In this document: piece after piece, positions 33,328-41,656 of the stretch
How positions within the stretch are numbered: the first letter of the stretch is position 1
Layout of the letters: each line of letters starts with the position of its first letter
Made by a program: the position numbers and the translations under genes
The notes under the pieces: model-generated
Told to the model about the DNA's origin: nothing
Database searches by the model: none
The model's input: the letters and a program-made list of their open reading frames with translations, nothing else
Assembly: GCA_015065325.1 (NCBI GenBank)
Contig: SVQO01000003.1
Span: 62,001 to 126,000 of the forward strand
Source of the DNA: Oscillospiraceae bacterium
Lineage (GTDB): Bacteria > Bacillota > Clostridia > Oscillospirales > SIG627
Direction of reading: 5' to 3'
Length of the DNA: 64,000 nucleotides

Positions 33328-33359
33328 AAAGTCGGGTAAGTTTTGGCTTGCCCGACTTT
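33328..33359 (+). terminator. hairpin between clpP and clpX, possible partial terminator
   Basis: A 13-bp stem (AAAGTCGGGTAAG with CTTGCCCGACTTT) and 6-base loop followed by only ATTATATC, a poor T-run. It may lower the amount of clpX relative to clpP or protect the upstream mRNA rather than stop transcription fully. Confidence 0.55.
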
Positions 33360-33390
33360 ATTATATCAAAATCTGAAAAACGGAGTTTTT

Positions 33391-34659
33391 ATGGCAAATC
33401 AGAAAAACACCCCTACCTGTTCCTTTTGCTCCAGACCGCAAGAGCAGGCAGGGCTTCTCATCCCCGGCCCCAAGGGCGTCTATATCTGTGATGCCTGCGC
33501 CACCCTTTGCTACGAATTGGTAGAGGAATATCTGGGAGAGCAGGAAAAAGAGAAAAAGGCCGAGAAGGAATTCAATCCCGACTATCTTCCCCGCCCCACC
33601 GAGATCAAAAAGAAATTGGACGAGTACGTGGTGGGTCAGGACGAAGCAAAGAAGGCTCTTTCCGTAGCGGTTTACAATCACTATAAGCGTCTGATGCAAA
33701 AGGATGAGGACGGAGTCGAAATTCAAAAAAGCAACGTTCTGCTCATTGGTGCAACCGGTTGCGGCAAGACTTATCTGGCGCAAACCCTTGCAAAAACCTT
33801 GCAGGTCCCCTTCGCCATTGCCGACGCTACGACGCTGACGGAGGCAGGCTACGTAGGCGAAGACGTAGAGAACATCCTGCTCCGCTTGATCCAGGCGGCA
33901 GACTTTGACGTAGAAAAAGCTCAAAAGGGCATTATCTACATTGACGAGATTGACAAGATCGCTCGAAGAAGCGAAAATCGCTCCATTACCCGTGACGTTT
34001 CCGGCGAGGGCGTACAGCAAGCCCTTTTAAAAATTTTGGAGGGCACGGTAGCAAACGTTCCTCCCCAGGGCGGAAGAAAGCACCCCAATCAGGAATTCAT
34101 CAAAATCGACACCAAAAATATTCTCTTTATCTGCGGCGGTGCTTTTGACGGAATGGAGGAGATCATAGGACGCCGTCAGGGCAAGCAGACCATCGGATTT
34201 CAGGACAAAGCCGGTGAAAGCAAAAAGGAGAAGCTCACCATTGCCGACGTGGTTCCTCACGATCTGATCAAATTCGGCATTATTCCCGAGCTGGTGGGAC
34301 GTATTCCCGTAATCGTTCCGCTGGATGCCTTGAACGAGGATAGTCTCGTCCGCATCCTCACCGAACCGAAAAATGCCCTGGTCCGTCAGTATCAGAAGCT
34401 GTTCCGTTTCGATGAGATCGAACTGGAATTCCGCGAGGACGCCTGCCACGAGATCGCAAAAATGGCAAAGGAACAGAATACCGGGGCACGCGGTCTGCGT
34501 GCCATTATGGAAGGCTTTTTGCAGAAGATCATGTATGAGATCCCGGATCGCAGAGACGTAAAAAAAGTCGTTATTACAAAGGAAGTCGTTTCCTCGGGTG
34601 CAGAACCGAAGCTGGTGCTTCGCAAACAAAAAACGCTTCCGAAAAAAGAAGCGGTATAA
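33391..34659 (+). CDS. clpX: ATP-dependent Clp protease ATP-binding subunit ClpX
   Basis: A 422-residue AAA+ unfoldase. An N-terminal zinc-binding domain has CSFC (about residues 10-13) and CDAC (about 33-36); Walker A is GATGCGKT, Walker [10 protein letters not shown], the pore loop is GYVG, the RKH element is present, and the ClpP-docking IGF loop reads QTIGF. ATG 33391 follows GGAG by 5 bases and begins the zinc domain; an ATG at 33343 would add 16 residues overlapping the upstream hairpin. It feeds substrates to ClpP encoded just upstream. Confidence 0.97.
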   Translation: MANQKNTPTCSFCSRPQEQAGLLIPGPKGVYICDACATLCYELVEEYLGEQEKEKKAEKEFNPDYLPRPTEIKKKLDEYVVGQDEAKKALSVAVYNHYKRLMQKDEDGVEIQKSNVLLIGATGCGKTYLAQTLAKTLQVPFAIADATTLTEAGYVGEDVENILLRLIQAADFDVEKAQKGIIYIDEIDKIARRSENRSITRDVSGEGVQQALLKILEGTVANVPPQGGRKHPNQEFIKIDTKNILFICGGAFDGMEEIIGRRQGKQTIGFQDKAGESKKEKLTIADVVPHDLIKFGIIPELVGRIPVIVPLDALNEDSLVRILTEPKNALVRQYQKLFRFDEIELEFREDACHEIAKMAKEQNTGARGLRAIMEGFLQKIMYEIPDRRDVKKVVITKEVVSSGAEPKLVLRKQKTLPKKEAV

Positions 34660-34662
34660 TGG

Positions 34663-34695
34663 AATGCCACGGCAAATTGAATTTGCCGTGGCATT
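34663..34695. terminator. bidirectional intrinsic terminator after clpX
   Basis: A 15-bp perfect stem (34663-34677 with 34681-34695) with a 3-base loop followed by TTTTCATTC; separates clpX from the convergent minus-strand gene. Confidence 0.9.
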
Positions 34696-34703
34696 TTTCA
34701 TTC

Positions 34704-35777
34704 TTATTTTTTTGCTCCCCGTACGGTAACGGTGAAGTTCTCCTCCACGTCGCTTCCCGTCAGTCGGATGGAATATTCGCCTGCGGACACGTCGTCTGCA
34801 ACGAGAACCGTAACGGTCCAGACGCCGTCCTCCTTGCTCTGCTCATTCTTTTCAGCGGAAAAGCCGGGAATCACCGAGATCCGGTCCGTGGAGGAATGCT
34901 CAACCGTAATGGTGATCTTCTCTCCGGGAGATACGGTCTGGCGGTCAATACTGCAAACGGTAGGTACGTCGTAAAACACATCGAAGGTATAGGTCAAAGA
35001 ACCGGAATAAGCATTTTGCGATTTCTCATACCAATCACATTTCACCGCCAAGGACAAAAGCGTATCGGTTTCCAGCTCTACAAGCTCCATTTCCTCGGGA
35101 TCTCCGGAATAAAGGATCTCCCCCTTTTCGTTCTGCAGGGTAATACTGCAAAAATCCGGCTTCAGTGAAAATTCGAAATTCAGCTCTTCTCCCTGAGGAA
35201 GAACGACCTTGCGATCCGCTTTTTCGGAAACCTTCTGCTTGGACTTTTCTCCGTTGGTCTTGGAAAAGCTCCATTCTCCTTGGATCTTTTTGGCACCGTA
35301 TTTCTTTCCGCCCTGAGAAAATTCTAACGTCGGGAAGGACGAGTAGCTGACTGCATAATCGGTGAGCAAGCTATGCGCTAAAAGTTTTTTCGCTTCCTTC
35401 TCGGGGATACGGAACAATTTTCCGTCAGGATCGGTATAGACGCAGTCCTCCGCAGAGTCGCTCATATAGATTTGATACTTAACGTCCTTGTTCACCTTAT
35501 GAAAGATCGCTTCGCATTTCCGATATTCAGATAAAGGCTTCAGGGTTTCTGCAATAGATTCACCGCTTTCTGCCAAGGAAATGAAAAACTCAAGTTCGCC
35601 TTTGTCCTCGATGGTATGATTTTGATTTCCGTAAACCAACGTCACCGATTCAACACTTCCTTTTCTCAGATCGGTGGACTGATTCTGTCTGAGCACGAAA
35701 ATTGCAATTAAAATCGGAACGATCAAAATCAAAAGCAAGACCAAGACCTTGAAATTCTTGCCACTTTCCTTTTTCAT
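34704..35777 (-). CDS. membrane-anchored extracytoplasmic protein of unknown function
   Basis: A 357-residue protein with one N-terminal membrane helix (about residues 9-29, VLVLLLILIVPILIAIFVL) preceded by lysines, so the rest should face outside. The C-terminal 90 residues look like a bacterial Ig-like fold (VSPGEKITITVEHSS, then GEYSIRLTGSDVEENFTVTV). I recognise no family. Its ATG overlaps the stop of the S24 repressor gene by four bases, a tight coupling that suggests the two products work or are controlled together. Confidence 0.7.
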   Translation of the reverse strand: MKKESGKNFKVLVLLLILIVPILIAIFVLRQNQSTDLRKGSVESVTLVYGNQNHTIEDKGELEFFISLAESGESIAETLKPLSEYRKCEAIFHKVNKDVKYQIYMSDSAEDCVYTDPDGKLFRIPEKEAKKLLAHSLLTDYAVSYSSFPTLEFSQGGKKYGAKKIQGEWSFSKTNGEKSKQKVSEKADRKVVLPQGEELNFEFSLKPDFCSITLQNEKGEILYSGDPEEMELVELETDTLLSLAVKCDWYEKSQNAYSGSLTYTFDVFYDVPTVCSIDRQTVSPGEKITITVEHSSTDRISVIPGFSAEKNEQSKEDGVWTVTVLVADDVSAGEYSIRLTGSDVEENFTVTVRGAKK

Positions 35778-36490
35778 ATTTCTTCCTCACTTTCATTTTC
35801 GGGCGCAATGACCCGTCCTACCAAACGCAGGTCGTCAGTGTCCAAAATCGTAATGGGTGGATAGGCGGGATTGACGGAAACAAGAAGCTTCTTCCCATCC
35901 TCTTCAGCCAAGCGCTTACAAAGGCTCTCTCCGTTGAGCAGGAATATACCGATCTGTCCGGGCATAAGCTCCGATACCCTTTCCACGTAAACCGGATCTC
36001 CGTTTGAAAGCAATGGCTCCATACTGTCTCCGGAGATGCGAATGGCAAAGGACGCCTTCTGCGGGATCTTCTCACGGGTACCTTCGATAAAGCCGTTTTC
36101 CTCCGTCAGAACGGGAAGCGGTTCACCCGCCGCGGCGGGTGCATCATATAAAGGAATGCGAATAAGGGTGCTTTTGCTGATGTCCGCCTCTTTTTCGAGC
36201 AAAGACAAGACCGTATCCTTCCCCCTGGCATCCAAAAGAGCATAAAGTTTCAAGATCCGTTCCTCCTCGGGAGAAACGCCTTTTTTGTCATCCTCCTCAA
36301 ACACCAATTCCTCTACGGAGGTTCCGAGCGCTTTCGCAATACGGAAAGCTACCGCAAGCCGCTCGGTATCGGTTTCCCGCTTCAGCATACTGTCCAGCGT
36401 GGTATAGGCAATTCCTGCGTCCTTTGCAAGCTCTGCCTTGGTCATACCGTTTTTCTTCAAAAGCTCTTTCACCTTTCCGGCAAATGACAT
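35774..36490 (-). CDS. HTH-XRE / S24 (LexA-like) repressor
   Basis: A 238-residue phage-repressor-like regulator. Residues 1-62 form an XRE helix-turn-helix (MTKAELAKDAGIAYTTLDSM). The C-terminal S24 domain shows the self-cleavage pair Ala121-Gly122, catalytic Ser156 (GDSMEP) and Lys192, so auto-cleavage appears possible. ATG 36490 has GAGG 6 bases upstream; a TTG at 36508 is less likely. The promoter spacer holds an ACATT-N8-AATGT repeat, a possible operator for autorepression. There are no phage genes around, so it is probably a chromosomal stress or surface regulator paired with the membrane protein. Confidence 0.85.
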   Translation of the reverse strand: MSFAGKVKELLKKNGMTKAELAKDAGIAYTTLDSMLKRETDTERLAVAFRIAKALGTSVEELVFEEDDKKGVSPEEERILKLYALLDARGKDTVLSLLEKEADISKSTLIRIPLYDAPAAAGEPLPVLTEENGFIEGTREKIPQKASFAIRISGDSMEPLLSNGDPVYVERVSELMPGQIGIFLLNGESLCKRLAEEDGKKLLVSVNPAYPPITILDTDDLRLVGRVIAPENESEEEI

Positions 36491-36522
36491 AGCTTTCCTC
36501 GCTTTCAAAATTCTCGTCGGTT

Positions 36523-36551
36523 ATTATATCACATTTCGTAATGAATGTAAA
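36523..36551 (-). promoter_or_regulatory. promoter and possible operator of the S24 repressor
   Basis: Minus strand TTTACA (36546-36551), 17-base spacer, TATAAT (36523-36528). The inverted repeat ACATT-N8-AATGT at 36531-36548 lies within the spacer, where a bound repressor would block RNA polymerase. Confidence 0.6.
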
Positions 36552-36652
36552 GTCTTTCACGATTTTTCATAATTTAAGCAATTTGTGAACAACATATAAA
36601 CTTTCAGCATTCATTCCAATTAAAATCGTTATAAATAAAAATTCAAAAAAAC

Positions 36653-36680
36653 TTGTTTCTCTACAAAAAAATGTTAAAAT
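36653..36680 (+). promoter_or_regulatory. probable promoter of korDABC-sucCD
   Basis: TTGTTT (36653-36658), 16-base spacer, TAAAAT (36675-36680). The surrounding 264-base gap is AT-rich and shows nothing else except the repressor promoter. Confidence 0.5.
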
Positions 36681-36754
36681 GTTTTCAATGAGATCGAAAA
36701 ATGATTTCAAAAATAAAGAAAGGCAATATTTGCATATTGCAAAGGGTGGGAAAA

Positions 36755-36958
36755 ATGGCTTTGAAAAAAAAGCAGCTTGTCCTGAATTCGCTCTGGTGCA
36801 AGGGTTGCGGTGTTTGCGCTGCATTCTGCCCCAAAGGGGTACTTGCATTGGAAGGCGAAAAGATCGTCATCAGAGAAATTGAAAAATGTATTTACTGCGG
36901 TATGTGCGAATTGAGATGCCCCGACTATGCACTTCATCTTGAGGAGGTAGCAGAATGA
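36755..36958 (+). CDS. korD: 2-oxoglutarate:ferredoxin oxidoreductase delta subunit (4Fe-4S)
   Basis: A 67-residue ferredoxin-like subunit with two 4Fe-4S motifs: CKGCGVCAAFCPKG and CIYCGMCELRCPDY. It passes electrons from the TPP enzyme to ferredoxin. ATG 36755 was chosen because GGGTGGG lies just before it and family members begin near this point; an in-frame upstream ATG at 36701 would add 18 atypical residues. Its last codons overlap the korA start (ATGA). Confidence 0.9.
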   Translation: MALKKKQLVLNSLWCKGCGVCAAFCPKGVLALEGEKIVIREIEKCIYCGMCELRCPDYALHLEEVAE

Positions 36959-38085
36959 AAAAGATCCGTCTGATGCAAGGTAACGAAGCCTGCGTAGAAG
37001 GCGCTATCGCAGCAGGTTGCCGTTTTTATGCCGGTTACCCCATTACTCCCTCTACCGAGATTGCAGAGGGCTGTGCCGTCCGTATGCCTCAGGTAGGCGG
37101 ACACTTTATCCAGATGGAGGATGAGATCGCAGGCTGTGCCGCTGCCGTCGGCGCCAGCGCAGCGGGTGTTAAGTCCATGACTGCCACCTCCGGTCCCGGC
37201 TTCTCTCTGAAGCAGGAAAACCTGGGTTACGCTTGCATTACCGAAATTCCTTTCGTATTGGTTGACGTTCAGCGCGCAGGTCCCTCCACAGGTCTTCCCA
37301 CCTCCCCCTCACAGGGCGACGTGATGCAGGCAAAATGGGGCACCCACGGTGACCACCCCGTAATTGCAATCGCGCCTTCCTCCGTTGAGGAATGCTACCG
37401 CAAGTGCGTGCGTTGCTTCAATCTTGCCGAAAAGTACCGTACTCCCGTAATTTTTCTGATGGACGAGATCGTCGGACACCTCCGTGAGAGTATCGAGATC
37501 CCCGAGGAAAGTGAACTGGAGATCATCAATAGAAGTTGCCCTGAGGATCCTACCCATACTGCACCCGCATACTCCTGCAAGAAGGGTGAGTTGGTTCCCT
37601 GCATGGCACCCTTCGGAAGCGGCGAACGATACAATATCACCGGTCTGATCCACGGTGAGGACGGCTTCCCCACCAACTCCACCAAAACTGCCGATGCGCA
37701 AGTAAAGCGCCTGATCGCAAAGATTGAGGAAAATCTGGATGATATTCTGGAGTGGGAAGAGGATATGCCCGAGGATGCCGAAACCTGTATCGTTTGCTAC
37801 GGCGGAACCGCAAGAAGCGTTTACAGTGCCGTAGAGGAAATGAGAAACGCCGGTGAAAAGGTTGGCTTCTTCCGCCCCATCACCGTTTGGCCCTTCCCTG
37901 TCGAAAAGATGACAGAGATCTCCAAGAAGGTCAAGAAGGTCGTCGTAGTCGAGCACAACAACGGTCAGCTGGTGCTGGAAGTAGAGAGAGTGATCAAGAA
38001 CAACTGTGCCCTTGATTTTCTCGGCAAGGTGAACGGAACCGTTATCACCCCCGATGAAGTCATTGCAAAAGTAAAGGAGGGTTAA
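36955..38085 (+). CDS. korA: 2-oxoglutarate:ferredoxin oxidoreductase alpha subunit
   Basis: A 376-residue subunit containing the pyrimidine-binding TPP fold (YAGYPITPSTEIAE, about residues 23-36; ATSGPGFSLKQENLGYA, about 82-98) and a C-terminal domain II (HNNGQLVLEVERVI, about 335). With KorBCD it decarboxylates 2-oxoglutarate to succinyl-CoA while reducing ferredoxin, or runs the reverse. Order D-A-B-C and the adjacent sucCD genes point to 2-oxoglutarate rather than branched 2-oxoacids, but specificity is inferred from context. Confidence 0.92.
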   Translation: MKKIRLMQGNEACVEGAIAAGCRFYAGYPITPSTEIAEGCAVRMPQVGGHFIQMEDEIAGCAAAVGASAAGVKSMTATSGPGFSLKQENLGYACITEIPFVLVDVQRAGPSTGLPTSPSQGDVMQAKWGTHGDHPVIAIAPSSVEECYRKCVRCFNLAEKYRTPVIFLMDEIVGHLRESIEIPEESELEIINRSCPEDPTHTAPAYSCKKGELVPCMAPFGSGERYNITGLIHGEDGFPTNSTKTADAQVKRLIAKIEENLDDILEWEEDMPEDAETCIVCYGGTARSVYSAVEEMRNAGEKVGFFRPITVWPFPVEKMTEISKKVKKVVVVEHNNGQLVLEVERVIKNNCALDFLGKVNGTVITPDEVIAKVKEG

Positions 38086-38087
38086 TC

Positions 38088-38912
38088 ATGGCATCTAAAT
38101 TGGTAGACAAGTATTTCCGTGAGGATCACCTTCCTCACATCTGGTGTCCCGGTTGCGGACACGGCGTATTGATGCGCGACGTAGCACAGGCAGTGGAAAA
38201 TCTGGGACTGGATCAAAACAAGGTTGTTCTGGTTTCCGGTATCGGTTGCTCCTCCCGTGCCGCAGGCTATATGGACTTCAACACCATGCACACTACCCAC
38301 GGCAGAGCACTGGCTTTTGCAACGGGTATCAAAATGGCCCGTCCCGACCTGGAGGTCATCTGCATTATGGGTGACGGTGACGCAAGTGCCATCGGCGGAA
38401 ACCACCTGATTCACGCGGCTCGCCGCAACATCGGCATCACTGCCATTATCTTTAACAACAACATTTACGGTATGACCGGCGGTCAGTACTCCCCCACCAC
38501 ACCTTACGGTGAAAAGGGTACCACCGCTCCTTACGGCAATATCGACCGTTCCTTCAACATTCCCAAGATTGCCGAAGCTGCCGGTGCAACCTACACTGCC
38601 AGAGGCTCCGCCTTCGACGCAGTCCGCACCACCAAGCTCATTGAGGAAGGTATCCGTCACAAGGGCTTCTCCGTGATCGAATGTGCCTCCATCTGCCCCA
38701 CCTACTACGGCAGAAAGAACAAGAAGGGCAGTGTTGTGGATATGTACCGTTGGCAGAAGGAAAACAGCGTTACCGTTGAAAAGGCAAAGACCATGACCCC
38801 CGAGGAATTGAAGGGTAAGCTGATCATCGGCGAATTGAGCCGCGACGAATTTCCCGAATTGACCGAGCAGTATCAGAAGATCATCGAAAAATTCGGAAAG
38901 GGGGAGAAGTAA
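38088..38912 (+). CDS. korB: 2-oxoglutarate:ferredoxin oxidoreductase beta subunit
   Basis: A 274-residue TPP-binding subunit. WCPGCGHG (about residues 19-26) supplies cluster ligands; the TPP/Mg motif is GDGDASAIGGNH (about 96-107) with NNNIYGMTGGQ (about 124-134) closing it. A third conserved Cys is near CASICPTYYG. It follows korA by two bases with AAGGAGG. It forms the catalytic core with KorA. Confidence 0.95.
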   Translation: MASKLVDKYFREDHLPHIWCPGCGHGVLMRDVAQAVENLGLDQNKVVLVSGIGCSSRAAGYMDFNTMHTTHGRALAFATGIKMARPDLEVICIMGDGDASAIGGNHLIHAARRNIGITAIIFNNNIYGMTGGQYSPTTPYGEKGTTAPYGNIDRSFNIPKIAEAAGATYTARGSAFDAVRTTKLIEEGIRHKGFSVIECASICPTYYGRKNKKGSVVDMYRWQKENSVTVEKAKTMTPEELKGKLIIGELSRDEFPELTEQYQKIIEKFGKGEK

Positions 38913-38913
38913 T

Positions 38914-39444
38914 ATGAGCAAAATGGAAATCCGTCTCGCCGGCACCGGCGGACAAGGTCTGATCACCGGAACCATCATTCTGGCAGAAGCAGGCATTTTT
39001 GAAAATAAATTCGTAGCACAGTCCCAGTCCTACGGTCCTGAGGCAAGAGGCGGTATGTGCAAGGGTGAGGTTATTATTTCCGATGACAAGATCGGCTTTA
39101 CTAAGGTTACAAAGCCCACCTTCGTAATGGCTCTTTCTCAGCTCTCCTTTAAGAAGTATTGCCATGATCTGGACGAAGATTGCTTCGTTCTGGTGGACGA
39201 GAGCATTGAGGTTCCCGCAGACTATAACCACAAAAAGTTTATGAAGCTCCCCATTCTCCAAACCGCCCGCGAGGTTGTCGGCAAAATGCAGACGGTAAAT
39301 ATCGTTTCCATCGGTGCCATCAACAAGATTTTGGGCTTCTCCTCCGCAGAAAATATGGAGAAGGCAGTTTTGATGCACGTTCCCAAGGGAACTGAGGAGC
39401 TGAACCTGAAAGCTTTGGCTGAAGGCGCAAAGCTGGTAAAATAA
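38914..39444 (+). CDS. korC: 2-oxoglutarate:ferredoxin oxidoreductase gamma subunit
   Basis: A 176-residue subunit of the pyruvate/ketoisovalerate oxidoreductase gamma family: LAGTGGQGLITGTIILAEA (about residues 8-26) and QSQSYGPEARGGMCKGEV (about 36-53) are the family signatures. It binds the CoA-handling part of the complex. It begins one base after korB stops, with GGGGGAG upstream. Confidence 0.94.
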   Translation: MSKMEIRLAGTGGQGLITGTIILAEAGIFENKFVAQSQSYGPEARGGMCKGEVIISDDKIGFTKVTKPTFVMALSQLSFKKYCHDLDEDCFVLVDESIEVPADYNHKKFMKLPILQTAREVVGKMQTVNIVSIGAINKILGFSSAENMEKAVLMHVPKGTEELNLKALAEGAKLVK

Positions 39445-39462
39445 CAGGAAGGTGAGTGTCAA

Positions 39463-40626
39463 ATGAAAATTCATGAATATCAGGCTCGGGAGCTGTTCGG
39501 ACAGTTCGGTATCCCCTGCCCCAAAGGAATTCTGGCGTTGACCCCCGAAGAAGCAGTAAGCGCCGCAAAAGAGATCAATGATTATCCCGTCGTTGTGAAA
39601 GCACAGATCCACTCCGGCGGCAGGGGTAAGGCAGGCGGTGTTAAGCTTTGCAAAACCGAAGAAGCCGTAAAGGAGTTTTCCGCCGAGTTGATCGGTAAGA
39701 CTCTTTATACCCATCAGACCGGTCCCGAGGGCAAGGTAGTCCGCAGGATCTTCGTCACGGCCGGCTGTGACATTGCAAAAGAATATTACGTTTCCATGAC
39801 TGTGGATTCCGCAAACGCTTCCATCGTTATGATCGCTTCTGCCGAAGGCGGCACGGAGATCGAAGAACTGAGCAAGAACCATCCCGAAAAGATCCTGCAG
39901 ATGCGCATCGATCCCACCATCGGCTATAAGGATTACAACGGTTGGGAAATGGCTGAAAAGCTGGGTCTGACCGGTGACAAGGCAAAGACTTTTGTGAAAA
40001 TCGCAAGAGGCATGTACAAGCTGTTCGTTGCCAAGGATTGCTCTCTGGTGGAGATCAATCCCCTGGTTGAAACCGCAGACGGTCAACTCCTTGCCATCGA
40101 CGCGAAGGTTAACTTTGACGACAACGCTCTGTTCCGTCACCCCGATATCGTAGAGCTTCGCGACTTTGATGAAGAAGACCCCAAGGAAATTCAGGCATCC
40201 AAGTTCGATCTGAACTACGTTTCTCTGGACGGCTCCGTAGGCTGCATGGTCAACGGTGCAGGTCTTGCCATGGCAACCATGGACATCATCAAGACCTTCG
40301 GCGGTGAGCCCGCGAACTTTCTGGACGTAGGCGGTTCCGCCACCACCGAGCGTGTAAAGGCTGCCTTCGAGATCCTCCTTTCCGACAGCAACGTAAAAGC
40401 AATTCTGGTCAATATCTTTGGCGGTATTATGAAGTGCGACGTCATTGCACAGGGTATCGTTGAAGCAGCAAAAGCCATGGAGATCCGCGTACCCGTAGTC
40501 GTAAGACTGGACGGCACCAACGCTGACAAAGGCAGAGAAATCCTGGGTGCATCCGGACTTTCCCTGGTTCCCGCAGAAACCTTCGCCGAGGCTGCTCAAA
40601 AGGCAGTTGAGCTGGCACGCGCGTAA
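39463..40626 (+). CDS. sucC: succinyl-CoA ligase (ADP/GDP-forming) beta subunit
   Basis: A 387-residue ATP-grasp protein of usual SucC length. N-terminal motif [21 protein letters not shown] marks the family; [17 protein letters not shown] (about residues 45-61) and the Mg site ending in EINPLVET (about 196) are visible; the C-terminal CoA ligase part has [10 protein letters not shown] (about 322). It makes ATP or GTP from succinyl-CoA, completing the path from KorDABC. Nucleotide preference cannot be read with certainty. Confidence 0.97.
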   Translation: MKIHEYQARELFGQFGIPCPKGILALTPEEAVSAAKEINDYPVVVKAQIHSGGRGKAGGVKLCKTEEAVKEFSAELIGKTLYTHQTGPEGKVVRRIFVTAGCDIAKEYYVSMTVDSANASIVMIASAEGGTEIEELSKNHPEKILQMRIDPTIGYKDYNGWEMAEKLGLTGDKAKTFVKIARGMYKLFVAKDCSLVEINPLVETADGQLLAIDAKVNFDDNALFRHPDIVELRDFDEEDPKEIQASKFDLNYVSLDGSVGCMVNGAGLAMATMDIIKTFGGEPANFLDVGGSATTERVKAAFEILLSDSNVKAILVNIFGGIMKCDVIAQGIVEAAKAMEIRVPVVVRLDGTNADKGREILGASGLSLVPAETFAEAAQKAVELARA

Positions 40627-40639
40627 AGGAGGAAAACAA

Positions 40640-41539
40640 ATGATTTTAGTCAATGAAAATACCAAGGTGATCGTCCAGGGTATCACCGGTTCTCAGGGCA
40701 GATTCCACACGGAGCAGATGCTGGCTTACGGCACCAAGATCGTAGCAGGCACCACCCCCGGCAAGGGCGGTCAGGAGGTCTGCGGCATCCCCGTATTCAA
40801 CACCGTAAAGGAAGCAAAGGAAAAGACCGGTGCAAATTGCTCCGTTATCTATATTCCTCCGGCGTTTGCCGCAGACGGCATTCTGGAAGCAGTCGACGCA
40901 GGCATAGAGCTTGTAGTGTGCATCACCGAGGGCATCCCCGTTCTGGATATGATGCGCGTAAAGAACTACATGGAAGGCAAGCCCACCCGTCTCATCGGAC
41001 CCAACTGTCCCGGTCTGATCTCCCCCGGCGCTTGCAAGGTGGGGATTCTCCCCGGCTTTATTCACGTTCCCGGTCACGTAGGCGTAATGAGTCGCAGCGG
41101 CACTCTGACCTACGAAGCAGTTCATCAGCTTACCGCGCGCGGCATCGGTCAGTCCACCGCAGTTGGTATCGGCGGTGACCCCATTCGCGGAAGCGGATTT
41201 ATCGACGTTTTGAAAATGTTCAACGAAGATCCCGAGACCTACGCCGTAGTTATGATCGGTGAGATCGGCGGTAGCGGAGAAGAAGAAGCCGCCGAGTGGA
41301 TCGCAAAGAATATGACCAAGCCCGTCGTCTCCTTTATCGGCGGAAAGACTGCTCCCAAGGGCAAGAGAATGGGTCACGCGGGCGCTATCATTTCCGGTGG
41401 CAAGGGCACCCAGGCAGGCAAGGTTGCGGCACTTGAAGCCGCAGGCGTGATGGTTGCTCCCACTCCCGACAAGATCGGCGAGACCTTGGTAGAAGCTATC
41501 AAAAAAGCAGGTATTTACGAAAAGTGCCTGGTAAAATAA
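40640..41539 (+). CDS. sucD: succinyl-CoA ligase alpha subunit
   Basis: A 299-residue partner of SucC. CoA-binding residues lie in [14 protein letters not shown] (about 14-27), and the phosphorylated His is in RMGHAGAII (about 245). ATG 40640 follows AAAGGAGGA by 7 bases; an in-frame upstream ATG would run inside sucC. Last gene of the operon, closed by the terminator at 41549-41579. Confidence 0.97.
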   Translation: MILVNENTKVIVQGITGSQGRFHTEQMLAYGTKIVAGTTPGKGGQEVCGIPVFNTVKEAKEKTGANCSVIYIPPAFAADGILEAVDAGIELVVCITEGIPVLDMMRVKNYMEGKPTRLIGPNCPGLISPGACKVGILPGFIHVPGHVGVMSRSGTLTYEAVHQLTARGIGQSTAVGIGGDPIRGSGFIDVLKMFNEDPETYAVVMIGEIGGSGEEEAAEWIAKNMTKPVVSFIGGKTAPKGKRMGHAGAIISGGKGTQAGKVAALEAAGVMVAPTPDKIGETLVEAIKKAGIYEKCLVK

Positions 41540-41548
41540 AAAGACAAA

Positions 41549-41579
41549 AGAGTTCGTGCAATGCACGGACTCTTTTTTT
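41549..41579 (+). terminator. intrinsic terminator of the kor-suc operon
   Basis: A 12-bp stem (41549-41560 with 41562-41573, one mismatch/wobble) followed by TTTTTTT. Confidence 0.85.
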
Positions 41580-41597
41580 GTAAGTTTGGGAAAAATA

Positions 41598-41626
41598 TAG
41601 ACTTTATGCCCGGCTTATGTTAGAAT
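41598..41626 (+). promoter_or_regulatory. promoter of the 41657-45065 operon
   Basis: TAGACT (41598-41603), 17-base spacer, TAGAAT (41621-41626), about 30 bases upstream of the ATG. Confidence 0.65.
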
Positions 41627-41656
41627 AAAATCATAAAGAAAAAAGGAAGGAACCTT

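Noticed and set aside
35774-36490. Prophage repressor
   Set aside because: The S24 repressor has no adjacent phage genes; its partner is a membrane-anchored protein, so a chromosomal regulator is more likely.
38881-40686. A 601-residue open frame on the minus strand
   Set aside because: Antisense to korC and sucC; the Cys/Gly-rich translation is a codon shadow.
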